DNA of 64,000 nucleotides from NCBI GenBank assembly GCA_947489325.1, contig CANLDA010000001.1, positions 248,001 through 312,000 of the forward strand. The letters are read 5' to 3'. Within the stretch, counting starts at the first letter, position 1. Every line of letters begins with the position of its first letter. This DNA comes from an uncultured Paracoccaceae bacterium (GTDB lineage: Bacteria; Pseudomonadota; Alphaproteobacteria; Rhodobacterales; Rhodobacteraceae). Below the pieces are notes generated by a model that was not told where the DNA came from, ran no database searches, and saw only the letters and a program-made list of their open reading frames with translations. Shown piece after piece: positions 42,693 through 50,079 of the stretch. Both the position numbers and the translations under genes were made by a program.

Positions 42693-43877
42693 TCAGATGC
42701 CTGCGTCAACAATCGCTTTGGCAAGGATCGGAATAGTTTGCGCATTCAGCCCAGCGATATTCATCCGGCTGTCGCCCACCATGTAAATCCCGTTGTCCAC
42801 GCGCAGTTTTTCCACCAGATCAGGCGTTGTGCCGATTTGGCTGAACATGCCGCGGTGTTCCGCTATGAATCCAAAGCGGTCAGACCCTGACAAACGCTGC
42901 AATTCGGCGGCCAGATCCTTGCGCAATTGCAACATACCAAGGCGCACTTCTTCCAGCTCTGCCGCCCAGTCAGCACGCAGCTCTGGGTCGTTCAGAATAG
43001 TCGTCACAACACGCGCGCCATGATCAGGCGGGAAGGAATAGTTCTGACGGTTCAGGTAATTCAGGTTCTGTTGCGTAACCGGGGTGTTGCCAGCCTCTTC
43101 AGAAATCGCCATCAGAATGCCGGTGCGTTCGCGATAGATACCAAAGTTTTTGGAACAGCTGCCCGCGATCAGGCACTCCTTGATCGACGATGCAACCAAA
43201 CGGGTTGCGGCTGCATCTTCGTCCAAGCCATCACCAAAGCCCTGATAGGCAATGTCGATCATTGCAAACAGGCCTTTCTCGTTGATCAGATCAACCACGG
43301 CCTGCCATTGTATCAGGTTGAGGTTGGCACCTGTCGGGTTGTGACAGCAGCCATGCAGCAGAACCACATCGCCCGCATTTGCTTGCGCCAGATCCGCCAT
43401 CATACCGTCGAAATCCACAGCCCGCGTTTCAGTGTCAAAATACCGATAAGGCACATGTTCCAAACCAACATACCCAAGAATAGAAACGTGGTTTGGCCAC
43501 GTTGGGTTGGACACAAAAACACGTGCATCCGGGCTGACCATCTTGATCAACTCAAACGCCTGACGTACCGCACCTGTGCCGCCGGGCGTTGCCGCCGCCG
43601 CAATCCGATCCCGCGCAACCGCATCCCCAAGAACCAAGCCGATCATCGCGTCCGCATAGGCCGGATCACCCGCAAGCGCGACATAACTTTTACTTTCCTG
43701 CTCTCCCAAAATACGCTTTTCCGCTGCCTTGACCGCGCGCATCACCGGGGTGACACCTTCGGCGTTTTTGTAAACACCCACGCCAAGATCGATTTTGGTT
43801 GGGCGTGGATCTTCGCGGAACTTCGCCATCAAGGCGAGAATTTTATCGGCTGGCTGGGCTTTGAGATTCGTAAGCAT
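42693..43877 (-). CDS. Aspartate/aromatic amino acid aminotransferase
   Basis: A class I PLP-dependent aminotransferase, subfamily of AspC and TyrB, of 394 residues. The start at ATG 43877 (TGATG with the previous stop) is chosen; an ATG just before it is also possible. The PLP lysine is in IAGSCSKNFGIYRERTG, the substrate-binding arginine in MVGDSRMNIAGL, and the active-site stretch in LHGCCHNPTGANL. Substrates likely include aspartate and aromatic amino acids. Being translationally coupled to a mercaptopyruvate sulfurtransferase, it might also transaminate cysteine to 3-mercaptopyruvate, which is known for AspC-type enzymes. Confidence 0.9.
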   Translation of the reverse strand: MLTNLKAQPADKILALMAKFREDPRPTKIDLGVGVYKNAEGVTPVMRAVKAAEKRILGEQESKSYVALAGDPAYADAMIGLVLGDAVARDRIAAAATPGGTGAVRQAFELIKMVSPDARVFVSNPTWPNHVSILGYVGLEHVPYRYFDTETRAVDFDGMMADLAQANAGDVVLLHGCCHNPTGANLNLIQWQAVVDLINEKGLFAMIDIAYQGFGDGLDEDAAATRLVASSIKECLIAGSCSKNFGIYRERTGILMAISEEAGNTPVTQQNLNYLNRQNYSFPPDHGARVVTTILNDPELRADWAAELEEVRLGMLQLRKDLAAELQRLSGSDRFGFIAEHRGMFSQIGTTPDLVEKLRVDNGIYMVGDSRMNIAGLNAQTIPILAKAIVDAGI

Positions 43878-44734
43878 CATGCTTCTCCAGTGGCAATTGG
43901 GACAGTGGGGAATGCGCCCCATTCGGTCCAGGATCCATCATAGAGCGCGTAATCGGTCTTGCCGAACCGCTCCATCGCAAGACACAAAACCGCCGCCGTA
44001 ACACCAGACCCGCAGGTGGTGATCGCTGGCTTGGACAGATCAACGCCTGCGGCTTCGAACACTGCGCGCAGCTCATCCGGGGATTTCATGGTCTTGTCAG
44101 AATTCAAAAGAGTGCTGAAAGGCACATTCCGGCTGTTGGGGATATGCCCAGACCGCATGCCTTCGCGCGGCTCGGGTGCCTCTCCGCGAAAACGGTCCGC
44201 CGCGCGCGCATCAACAATGCATGCGCCGCCCAGCTTTGATACTGAAGAGACCTGCGTCACATCTTTAACCATCTGGTTTTGGCGACGCACGGTCATGTGG
44301 CGGTCACGAATAACCGGCGGTAAATCCTCCACCGCGCGTCCCTCGGCCTGCCACTTAGGCAATCCGCCATCCAACACCGCCACATCGTTCTGTCCCATCA
44401 GCTTAAACAGCCACCACACGCGTGCTGCGGAGAACAGGCCGGCGCCATCATAGATGACAACCTGATGCCCATCACCAACGCCCATCGCGCGCAGACGTGA
44501 CATGAATTTTTCAACCGGGGGCACCATATGTGGCAAATCGGAACGGTGATCGGAAATCTCATCAATATCAAAAAACCGCGCGCCGGGAATATGCCCGGCT
44601 TCGTATTCTGCTTTGGGATCACGCCCTTCTGCGGGCAGATACCAAGAGGCATCCAGAATGCGCAAATCAGGGTCTTTGATATGTGCCGCCAACCAATCGG
44701 TTGAAACCAGTGTTCTTGGGTCGTCCTGTGCCAT
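43877..44734 (-). CDS. sseA: 3-mercaptopyruvate sulfurtransferase
   Basis: Transfers sulfur from 3-mercaptopyruvate to a thiol or cyanide. ATG 44734, preceded by GGGGATT, is the chosen start, giving 285 residues with two rhodanese domains. The active-site loop in the C-terminal domain reads TTCGSGVTAAVL. CGSGVT is the mercaptopyruvate sulfurtransferase form, whereas thiosulfate sulfurtransferases have CRKGVT. The N-terminal rhodanese domain (ILDASWYLPAEGRDPKAEY) is inactive, as usual. The stop overlaps the start of the aminotransferase by one base, so the two form a coupled unit. Confidence 0.9.
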   Translation of the reverse strand: MAQDDPRTLVSTDWLAAHIKDPDLRILDASWYLPAEGRDPKAEYEAGHIPGARFFDIDEISDHRSDLPHMVPPVEKFMSRLRAMGVGDGHQVVIYDGAGLFSAARVWWLFKLMGQNDVAVLDGGLPKWQAEGRAVEDLPPVIRDRHMTVRRQNQMVKDVTQVSSVSKLGGACIVDARAADRFRGEAPEPREGMRSGHIPNSRNVPFSTLLNSDKTMKSPDELRAVFEAAGVDLSKPAITTCGSGVTAAVLCLAMERFGKTDYALYDGSWTEWGAFPTVPIATGEA

Positions 44735-44835
44735 GTGAATCCCCTGCAATAGTTGACTATTGCTTACTGCCGAGGGGCACCAGAGGCAAGACCGGGTCAG
44801 TGTGTTCCTTTGACCCAGTCCCGTATTTTGATAGA

Positions 44836-45126
44836 TTATTTCGCCATTGCCTTACGAACCACGCTAACAATTGCCAACACGACACCACCGCCAACACCGC
44901 CGCCTGCGATCTGACCAATGATGCTGCCGAGATCTAATCCACCTGCGCTGCCTGCTGCGCCTGCAAGATCAGGCGCGCCAAGCATGCCCAATACAGTACT
45001 GCCCAAACCACCGCCAACGATCCCGGCAATAGAGTTGATCAACGTACCCTGATCAAATGTTTTCAGCGCCTTACCCGCGACATTGCCGCCAACGGCCCCT
45101 GACAAAAGCCCGATTAAAAGTTCCAT
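44836..45126 (-). CDS. Small glycine-rich membrane protein, unknown function
   Basis: A 96-residue protein rich in glycine and alanine. Repeated GxxxG spacing (for example LLSGAVGGNVAGKAL and GIVGGGLGSTVLGMLG) suggests glycine-zipper helices that pack in or on a membrane. There is no signal peptide with a cleavage site. It resembles glycine-zipper small proteins found in many roseobacters, but I do not recognise a defined family. The start ATG 45126 follows a GGGGAAGGG site. A large inverted repeat (45140-45192) stands directly before that site, which may regulate it. Confidence 0.7.
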   Translation of the reverse strand: MELLIGLLSGAVGGNVAGKALKTFDQGTLINSIAGIVGGGLGSTVLGMLGAPDLAGAAGSAGGLDLGSIIGQIAGGGVGGGVVLAIVSVVRKAMAK

Positions 45127-45139
45127 GTTACGCCCTTCC

Positions 45140-45192
45140 CCTGTGTGAAATCACCTCTTGTGATTCACCTAAGATAACAGATTTCACACAGG
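45140..45192. repeat. 13-bp inverted repeat with nested alternative hairpin
   Basis: CCTGTGTGAAATC at 45140 and GATTTCACACAGG at 45180 are perfect complements with 27 bases between. Inside, AATCAC (45149) and GTGATT (45160) form a second hairpin that uses part of the first arm, so the two structures exclude each other. It lies between the LysR stop and the start of the glycine-rich gene. Confidence 0.6.
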
Positions 45193-45205
45193 CCGTTACG
45201 GGAAT

Positions 45206-46090
45206 TCAGTCGGCTTCTTCCCCCTGAAGCCCACCAAAAGTGTCATCTAGGGCCTGCGCAACCGCCAATTCGCGTGGGTTCGCTTTCTCATTCGGGCTTA
45301 GCAGTGTCATGATCCCCTGACGTGCTTTACGCCCTTTGAATATCGACACAAGCTGTCCCTGCGCTATATCTTCTTCGACACTAAAACCAAGACACGTCAC
45401 AACCCCGACGCCTTGTCGCGCCATGGAAAGCCGGGTTTGCGCCGACGACACCTGCACCGTGTTTTCAAAGCACACCAGCTGATCCGGCGCATTCAACTTT
45501 ACGACATAACCGCTGCCGGTGTTAATCTCGCACAGAAAAGGCAAGGTGTAGATTTCGTCTTCTGTTATCCCGTTCAATAGATCCGGATGAACCACCGTCA
45601 GAATATCCACTTTTTGGGACCACAATGGAAACAGACCCGGTGTCGGCCCGCCCAGTCCGACCCTGAAAAACAAATCGCGCGCATGGCGGGTTGGGTCTTT
45701 GACGCTGTCCTCCACCATGACAGTAAGCCGTAATGCAGGATAGGTTGCGGCCAATCGCTTGATGACTTTTGACAACCCGTTTTCTGCAATTTCTTGTGGC
45801 ACGCTCAGGCTGATCACGCCTGTGATCTGTTGATGATGCTCTGGACACAACGCGCGCCCTAAGGCTGCGACGATCTGGGCTGCTTCTGAATAAAGTGCTG
45901 TGCCACGACTGGTTGGAGAAACACCTCCGCGTCCTCGCGTCACAAGCAATTCCCCAACATGAGCCTCAAGGATACGTACGGAATCGCTGATGGATGAAGC
46001 GCTAACTTCCAACCGACTGGCGGCCCCGCTGATGGAACCCGCCTCTATCACATAGGCAAAATTGGCCAAATGGCGCAAATATCCATGCAT
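45206..46090 (-). CDS. LysR family transcriptional regulator
   Basis: A 294-residue protein with an N-terminal winged helix-turn-helix (residues about 5-65, including FAYVIEAGSISGAASRLEVSASSISDSVRILE) and a C-terminal co-inducer domain. The HTH is unusual in that the typical AxxLxxSQPAVS reads ASRLEVSASSISDS. No target is obvious: the upstream region faces a possible small RNA promoter and then smpB. Motifs related to TATCCGAAAAT and its inverse lie at 46127 and 46192, which could be its own operators. The effector is unknown. Confidence 0.85.
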   Translation of the reverse strand: MHGYLRHLANFAYVIEAGSISGAASRLEVSASSISDSVRILEAHVGELLVTRGRGGVSPTSRGTALYSEAAQIVAALGRALCPEHHQQITGVISLSVPQEIAENGLSKVIKRLAATYPALRLTVMVEDSVKDPTRHARDLFFRVGLGGPTPGLFPLWSQKVDILTVVHPDLLNGITEDEIYTLPFLCEINTGSGYVVKLNAPDQLVCFENTVQVSSAQTRLSMARQGVGVVTCLGFSVEEDIAQGQLVSIFKGRKARQGIMTLLSPNEKANPRELAVAQALDDTFGGLQGEEAD

Positions 46091-46156
46091 CGGATTTTCC
46101 GAGGTTTCATTTGCTATACTTCTGAATATCCGAAAATCGCCGCAATCGCTAGAAAT

Positions 46157-46273
46157 TTGACAGGAACGCGCGCGCAGAGCTTATTTTACGTATTTTTCGG
46201 ATACTTCTGCGGATTTTACGAGTGTCTTAGGTACAAAGTGCCCCGTGCCATTGATATGTGGTGCGGGGTTTTT
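46157..46273 (+). ncRNA. Candidate orphan small RNA with promoter and terminator
   Basis: A consensus TTGACA (46157-46162) is followed after about 18 bases by TTATTT (46181-46186). About 60 bases farther, CCCCGTGCCA and TGGTGCGGGG (46241-46250, 46259-46268) form a 10-bp stem with two G-U pairs and then TTTTTC. The hairpin has a T-run only on the plus strand, where no gene precedes it. A transcript of about 80 bases from near 46193 to 46273 is therefore plausible. No known RNA family was recognised. Confidence 0.5.
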
Positions 46274-46304
46274 CTATGTCCGCTTTGACAAGCGGCTGGT
46301 TGCG

Positions 46305-46781
46305 TTAATCGCCACGACGCAAGAGACGTTGTTTTTGACGTCCCCAATCGCGCTTGGCCTCTGTTGCCCGCTTGTCGTGATTCTGTTTACCCTTGGCGAT
46401 ACCAATCTTAAGCTTCACCTTGCCCCGATGATTAAAATACATCACCAAAGGCACAAGCGTCATCCCCTTGCGTTGGGTAGCGTTCCAAAGTCTGGCTAAC
46501 TCTTTGCGGTTGACCAGTAGTTTACGTCGACAACGTTCTTCATGGCCAAACATCGCACGATCATATGGTGCGATACGCGAATTTACGAGCCACAGCTCTC
46601 CATCCTCGACCGCAGCATAGCTTTCAGCGATATTGGCGCTGTTTTCACGTAAGGATTTGACCTCGGACCCTTGCAGGATAATACCGCACTCAAGGTCATC
46701 TTCGATGGCATAATCATAGCGTGCGCGCCGATTTTCGGCGATCACTTTGTAATTTGGGTCTGTGTCTTTTTTCTTGGCCAT
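46305..46781 (-). CDS. smpB: SsrA-binding protein
   Basis: Binds tmRNA and is required for ribosome rescue by trans-translation. It has 158 residues, the normal length. Family signature segments are visible: [33 protein letters not shown]-type SANIAESYA, and the basic tail [21 protein letters not shown], which reaches into the mRNA channel. The tmRNA gene itself is not within the window. The start ATG is at 46781. The gene stands alone on the minus strand between a repeat-containing gap and the LysR promoter. Confidence 0.96.
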   Translation of the reverse strand: MAKKKDTDPNYKVIAENRRARYDYAIEDDLECGIILQGSEVKSLRENSANIAESYAAVEDGELWLVNSRIAPYDRAMFGHEERCRRKLLVNRKELARLWNATQRKGMTLVPLVMYFNHRGKVKLKIGIAKGKQNHDKRATEAKRDWGRQKQRLLRRGD

Positions 46782-46854
46782 AATGACGCCTGATTACATC
46801 GGAGTCTGCATGCTGTCCATGGGCATGCGCGCCGTTGCCCTGCAAGTTCTGAAA

Positions 46855-46925
46855 AAGAGCTTTACCGCTCTTGGCCCTGATGAGATCAGGACAAATTCAC
46901 CCCAGGATATTTAGACCAAAAAGAA
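46855..46925. repeat. Two hairpins and intergenic repeat copy 3 before smpB
   Basis: AAGAGC-TTTACC-GCTCTT (46855-46872) and CCTGAT-GAG-ATCAGG (46876-46890) are adjacent 6-bp stems. They are followed by CCCCAGGATATTT and ACCAAAAAGAA to 46925, the inverse form of the repeat at 24779 and 34632. The tract separates rppH from smpB. Confidence 0.5.
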
Positions 46926-46926
46926 A

Positions 46927-47409
46927 TCAGAGATGTACTGCGAATGCCTTGAGCACTTGTTCGTAAACTGTGCGCTTGAATGGTACGATCTGATCCACAA
47001 GCTGATCCACTGGCAACCAGCGCCATTCTGAAAATTCCTGATGATCAACTTCTATGTTCACATCATTGTCCTGACCATGAAAGCGCAGCAGAAACCATTT
47101 CTGTTCTTGCCCTCGATACCGGCCTTTCCAGATGTTGGGCACAAGATCATGTGGCAAATCATATGCAAGCCAGTTTTCGGTTTCAGCAAGCAGCGTGACC
47201 AGATCTGCGCGCACGCCGGTTTCTTCTTCCAGCTCGCGCAGGGCAGCATCACAGGCCTCTTCGCCCTTGTCGATGCCGCCTTGTGGCATCTGCCATGCTG
47301 GCACATCACTGTCCAAACGCTGACCAACAAACACATGGCCCGCCTCATTGATCAACATCACCCCAACATTGCGCCGGTAAGGAAGTTTCGCGATCTCTTC
47401 TGGGGTCAT
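46927..47409 (-). CDS. rppH: RNA pyrophosphohydrolase
   Basis: Removes pyrophosphate from the 5' end of transcripts to start their decay. It has 160 residues. The Nudix box is complete: [23 protein letters not shown]. The N-terminal [25 protein letters not shown] and the aromatic [14 protein letters not shown] region match RppH/NudH of alphaproteobacteria rather than other Nudix hydrolases. It starts at ATG 47409 and is separated from ctpA by a 190-base gap with two structured elements and a terminator, so it has its own promoter. Confidence 0.93.
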   Translation of the reverse strand: MTPEEIAKLPYRRNVGVMLINEAGHVFVGQRLDSDVPAWQMPQGGIDKGEEACDAALRELEEETGVRADLVTLLAETENWLAYDLPHDLVPNIWKGRYRGQEQKWFLLRFHGQDNDVNIEVDHQEFSEWRWLPVDQLVDQIVPFKRTVYEQVLKAFAVHL

Positions 47410-47466
47410 GTGCAGGCTCCTTTGGGCATAGATGGTCGGTATTTGTTTTGAGGAAAGGTCAGCAAA

Positions 47467-47524
47467 ATGGCACCCGCTCGAAGGAAAATCTGAACAGATT
47501 TTCCTGAGAGATCAAGCGTGCCAT
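47467..47524. repeat. 58-base nested palindrome upstream of rppH
   Basis: Outer arms ATGGCAC and GTGCCAT (47467-47473, 47518-47524) surround an inner 11-bp stem AGGAAAATCTG/CAGATTTTCCT with only AA between (47482-47505). GTGCC-ATA-GGCAC overlaps the right end. No coding frame explains it. It may be an operator, a transcript structure or a remnant of a mobile element. Confidence 0.55.
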
Positions 47525-47554
47525 AGGCACACCATTTAACAACATCCCAAAGAA

Positions 47555-47584
47555 AACCACCCCAACCTGTAGGATGGGGTGGTT
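47555..47584 (-). terminator. Terminator of the gpmI-envC-ctpA operon
   Basis: AACCACCCCA and TGGGGTGGTT form a 10-bp stem. Read on the minus strand it ends in GGTTTTCTTT. It is 16 bases after the ctpA stop. Confidence 0.85.
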
Positions 47585-47599
47585 TCTGAGTCTTGTGTC

Positions 47600-48937
47600 T
47601 TATTGCTTGGGACCAAGTGCTGACAATCCCTTAAGGATGTCGATCGCATAGGCCAGCTGATAGTCATCTTCGCGCAGCTTTGCTGCGGCTTCCGCTTTGA
47701 CGCGATCTTCCTCGATTTGACGAATTTCATCCTCGGACAGACTATCATTGTTCAGGCTTCCTCGCAGATCAGCCTCAGTACGTTGACTGCGCGTGGTGGC
47801 CTCCTCTTCCTCGGCCTGGGTTCGACGCGGTTGTTCCACAATGATATCCGGGGACACGCCCAATGCCTGAATGGAGCGCCCGGAAGGTGTGTAATAGCGC
47901 GCGGTGGTCAGGCGCATCGCGCCTTCGCCACGCAGGGGCATGACGGTTTGAACCGAACCTTTACCAAAGCTTTTGGTCCCTACAACAATGGCGCGACGAT
48001 GGTCTTGCAACGCGCCGGCCACAATTTCAGAGGCAGAAGCCGAACCACCGTTGATCAGGACAACGATCGGCTTGCCATTTGCAAGATCGCCCGGATTTGC
48101 GTTGTAACGATCCCCATCCGCCGGGTCACGGCCACGGGTCGAAACGATCTCGCCTTTTTCAAGGAAGGCGTCAGAGACGCGAATCGCCTGATTGAGCAGG
48201 CCACCGGGGTTGTTGCGCAGGTCCACAACAATGCCGTTTACATTGTCCATACCACCGGCTTCTTCGATCTGCTCTTCCAAACCTGCCTTGAGGTTCGGAT
48301 ATGTCTGATCATTAAAAGTCGTCACCCGCAGAACGACAGTTTCGCCTTCGGTGCGCGCGCGCACGGCGGTTAACTTGATCGTGTCGCGAATGATTGAGAC
48401 ATCAAAAGGCTCGGCTTCACCCTCGCGGGCAATGGTGATGATGATTTCAGATCCGACAGGACCGCGCATCAAATCCACAGCTTCACTTAGTGTAAAGCCA
48501 AGCACGCTTTCGCCATCCACATGGGTGATGAAATCGCCAGCCTCAATTCCGGCAGAATCTGCTGGTGTGCCATCAATTGGCGAGACGACTTTGACAAAAC
48601 CCTCTTCTTGCGTGACCTCAATTCCTAGGCCACCAAATTCACCGCGCGTCTGCACCCGCATTTGCGCTGCATCGTCGGGTGACAAATAGCTGGAGTGCGG
48701 GTCAAGCGACGTCAGCATGCCATTAATCGCAGCCTCGATCAGATCGCCTTCATCCACGTCCTCGACGTATTGCGCGCGAATACGTTCGAAAATGTCCCCA
48801 AACAGATCAAGCTGTTCATACACATTGGATTGACGTGCGCTTTCTTGAGCAAGCAACGGCCCTGCAACCTGTGTGGTGGCCAAAAAGCCAGCCAAAGTTC
48901 CGCCCAATGCGGCTACGACAAATTTCTTCATCCTCAT
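47600..48937 (-). CDS. ctpA: C-terminal processing protease CtpA (S41)
   Basis: A periplasmic serine protease of 445 residues that trims proteins and murein hydrolase partners. ATG 48937 overlaps the envC stop (ATGA) and is taken as the start. A signal peptide (about residues 1-31) is followed by the N-terminal helical segment, a PDZ domain (about 90-175, GLGIEVTQEEGFVKVVSPIDGTPAD) and the S41 protease. The catalytic serine is in INGGSASASEIVAGAL, and the lysine in GTKSFGKGSVQT. The C-terminal 60 residues are charged. It is the third gene of the gpmI-envC-ctpA unit, where an EnvC partner suggests a role in cell separation. Confidence 0.94.
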   Translation of the reverse strand: MRMKKFVVAALGGTLAGFLATTQVAGPLLAQESARQSNVYEQLDLFGDIFERIRAQYVEDVDEGDLIEAAINGMLTSLDPHSSYLSPDDAAQMRVQTRGEFGGLGIEVTQEEGFVKVVSPIDGTPADSAGIEAGDFITHVDGESVLGFTLSEAVDLMRGPVGSEIIITIAREGEAEPFDVSIIRDTIKLTAVRARTEGETVVLRVTTFNDQTYPNLKAGLEEQIEEAGGMDNVNGIVVDLRNNPGGLLNQAIRVSDAFLEKGEIVSTRGRDPADGDRYNANPGDLANGKPIVVLINGGSASASEIVAGALQDHRRAIVVGTKSFGKGSVQTVMPLRGEGAMRLTTARYYTPSGRSIQALGVSPDIIVEQPRRTQAEEEEATTRSQRTEADLRGSLNNDSLSEDEIRQIEEDRVKAEAAAKLREDDYQLAYAIDILKGLSALGPKQ

Positions 48938-50079
48938 CTTTCCTTGTTGGACGTGAACCATTCTTCGGGGTCCACGGGGGAATTGTCCTGTCTGACTTCT
49001 ATATAGAGCGTTTCTGTACGTTGCTGACCAGCCCCATCACCGGACTGTGACAGAATAGTATCGCCATCCAGTGCATTTCCGCCCATCAAACCCACCGGAG
49101 AGTTGGCTGGCAAGACCTGACCCGCTTCTCCATAAACAACATCAAGCCCGGCCAGCACGAACAACAAGCCCGGCTTGGGTTCAAGAATCATCACGTTGCC
49201 ATACTCTAATAACGGACCACGGTATCGAATTGTAGCAGGCAGTGGCGTTGTCACAAGCGCCCGCGAGCGCGTGGCCAGAACCACACCGGGACGGCGAATG
49301 CCTGCGGCATCTGCCTCGCCTGCGTGGCGCAATATCTGGGATTGCACAGGCCATGCCAATGCCCCTTTGCGGGTTTCAATATCCGGCAGATCCGCATCGC
49401 TTTCGGATCCAGTTGGTAATTCAGACAGACTGCTGGCAAAGCCCTCCAACGTTTCGCTAGAGGCAATCAACAAAGCCGTCTGAATGGGGTCTTCGGTAAA
49501 CCGTCGAGGCAAAGTAGTTCGGTCGGCCACTGCTTTGCTTAACTTGGTGCGGGCTTCTTGCACGCCCTTCAGGCCGTCTTGCAGCGTATTCGCGGCACTT
49601 TGTTGCAGGCTGCGCAAAATGGCGATCTCTTCAAGGTCATGCCGCACCTTTGCCGCCTCGGCCTCTAGCGCGGGTGTCACGTCGGCCAGTATCATCCCCG
49701 ACCGTGCGGTGCCAACTGGCCCTTCCGGATGCAGAAACATCACCGGCGTGGGGCCTTGCCCCATCGACAACAACACCCCCATCAGGCGGGCGGTATCGGC
49801 GTCCCGCGATTTCAGCTCGCGTTGCAATGCCTCTTCGCGCACAGCCGCCCGACGCAATCCATCACGCATAGCCGTCAGCCCGGTTTCATAGGCATGGATG
49901 GTATCTGTCAACGCGCGCACCCGATCACGTGACTTTTCTGCCTTTTGCAAAGACAGGGTCGCCTCTTCCAGTTGTTGCGCGGCCAGACGCGCCAATTCCG
50001 CAGGGCTGTCTTGCGCCACAGCCGGTCCAGCAGCGCAAAACGCAACCGTCAGGATCACATGGCGTAAGGTTTTTTTCAC
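48934..50079 (-). CDS. envC: EnvC-like murein hydrolase activator
   Basis: A 381-residue periplasmic protein starting with a GTG that overlaps the gpmI stop (GTGA). A signal peptide (1-22) is followed by a long coiled coil (about 25-190), then a C-terminal LytM-type domain. The LytM part lacks the zinc-binding histidines of active M23 peptidases; its end, LYIEVRQDNSPVDPEEWF, is the typical finish. Such degenerate proteins activate amidases during cell division, as EnvC does through AmiA and AmiB. Coupled to ctpA and gpmI. The order gpmI-envC-ctpA is common in alphaproteobacteria. Confidence 0.88.
   Translation of the reverse strand: MKKTLRHVILTVAFCAAGPAVAQDSPAELARLAAQQLEEATLSLQKAEKSRDRVRALTDTIHAYETGLTAMRDGLRRAAVREEALQRELKSRDADTARLMGVLLSMGQGPTPVMFLHPEGPVGTARSGMILADVTPALEAEAAKVRHDLEEIAILRSLQQSAANTLQDGLKGVQEARTKLSKAVADRTTLPRRFTEDPIQTALLIASSETLEGFASSLSELPTGSESDADLPDIETRKGALAWPVQSQILRHAGEADAAGIRRPGVVLATRSRALVTTPLPATIRYRGPLLEYGNVMILEPKPGLLFVLAGLDVVYGEAGQVLPANSPVGLMGGNALDGDTILSQSGDGAGQQRTETLYIEVRQDNSPVDPEEWFTSNKER

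Noticed and set aside
46070-46288. 72-codon plus-strand frame over the putative small RNA
   Set aside because: No ribosome binding site, and its start lies inside the LysR gene; the promoter and terminator fit a non-coding RNA better.
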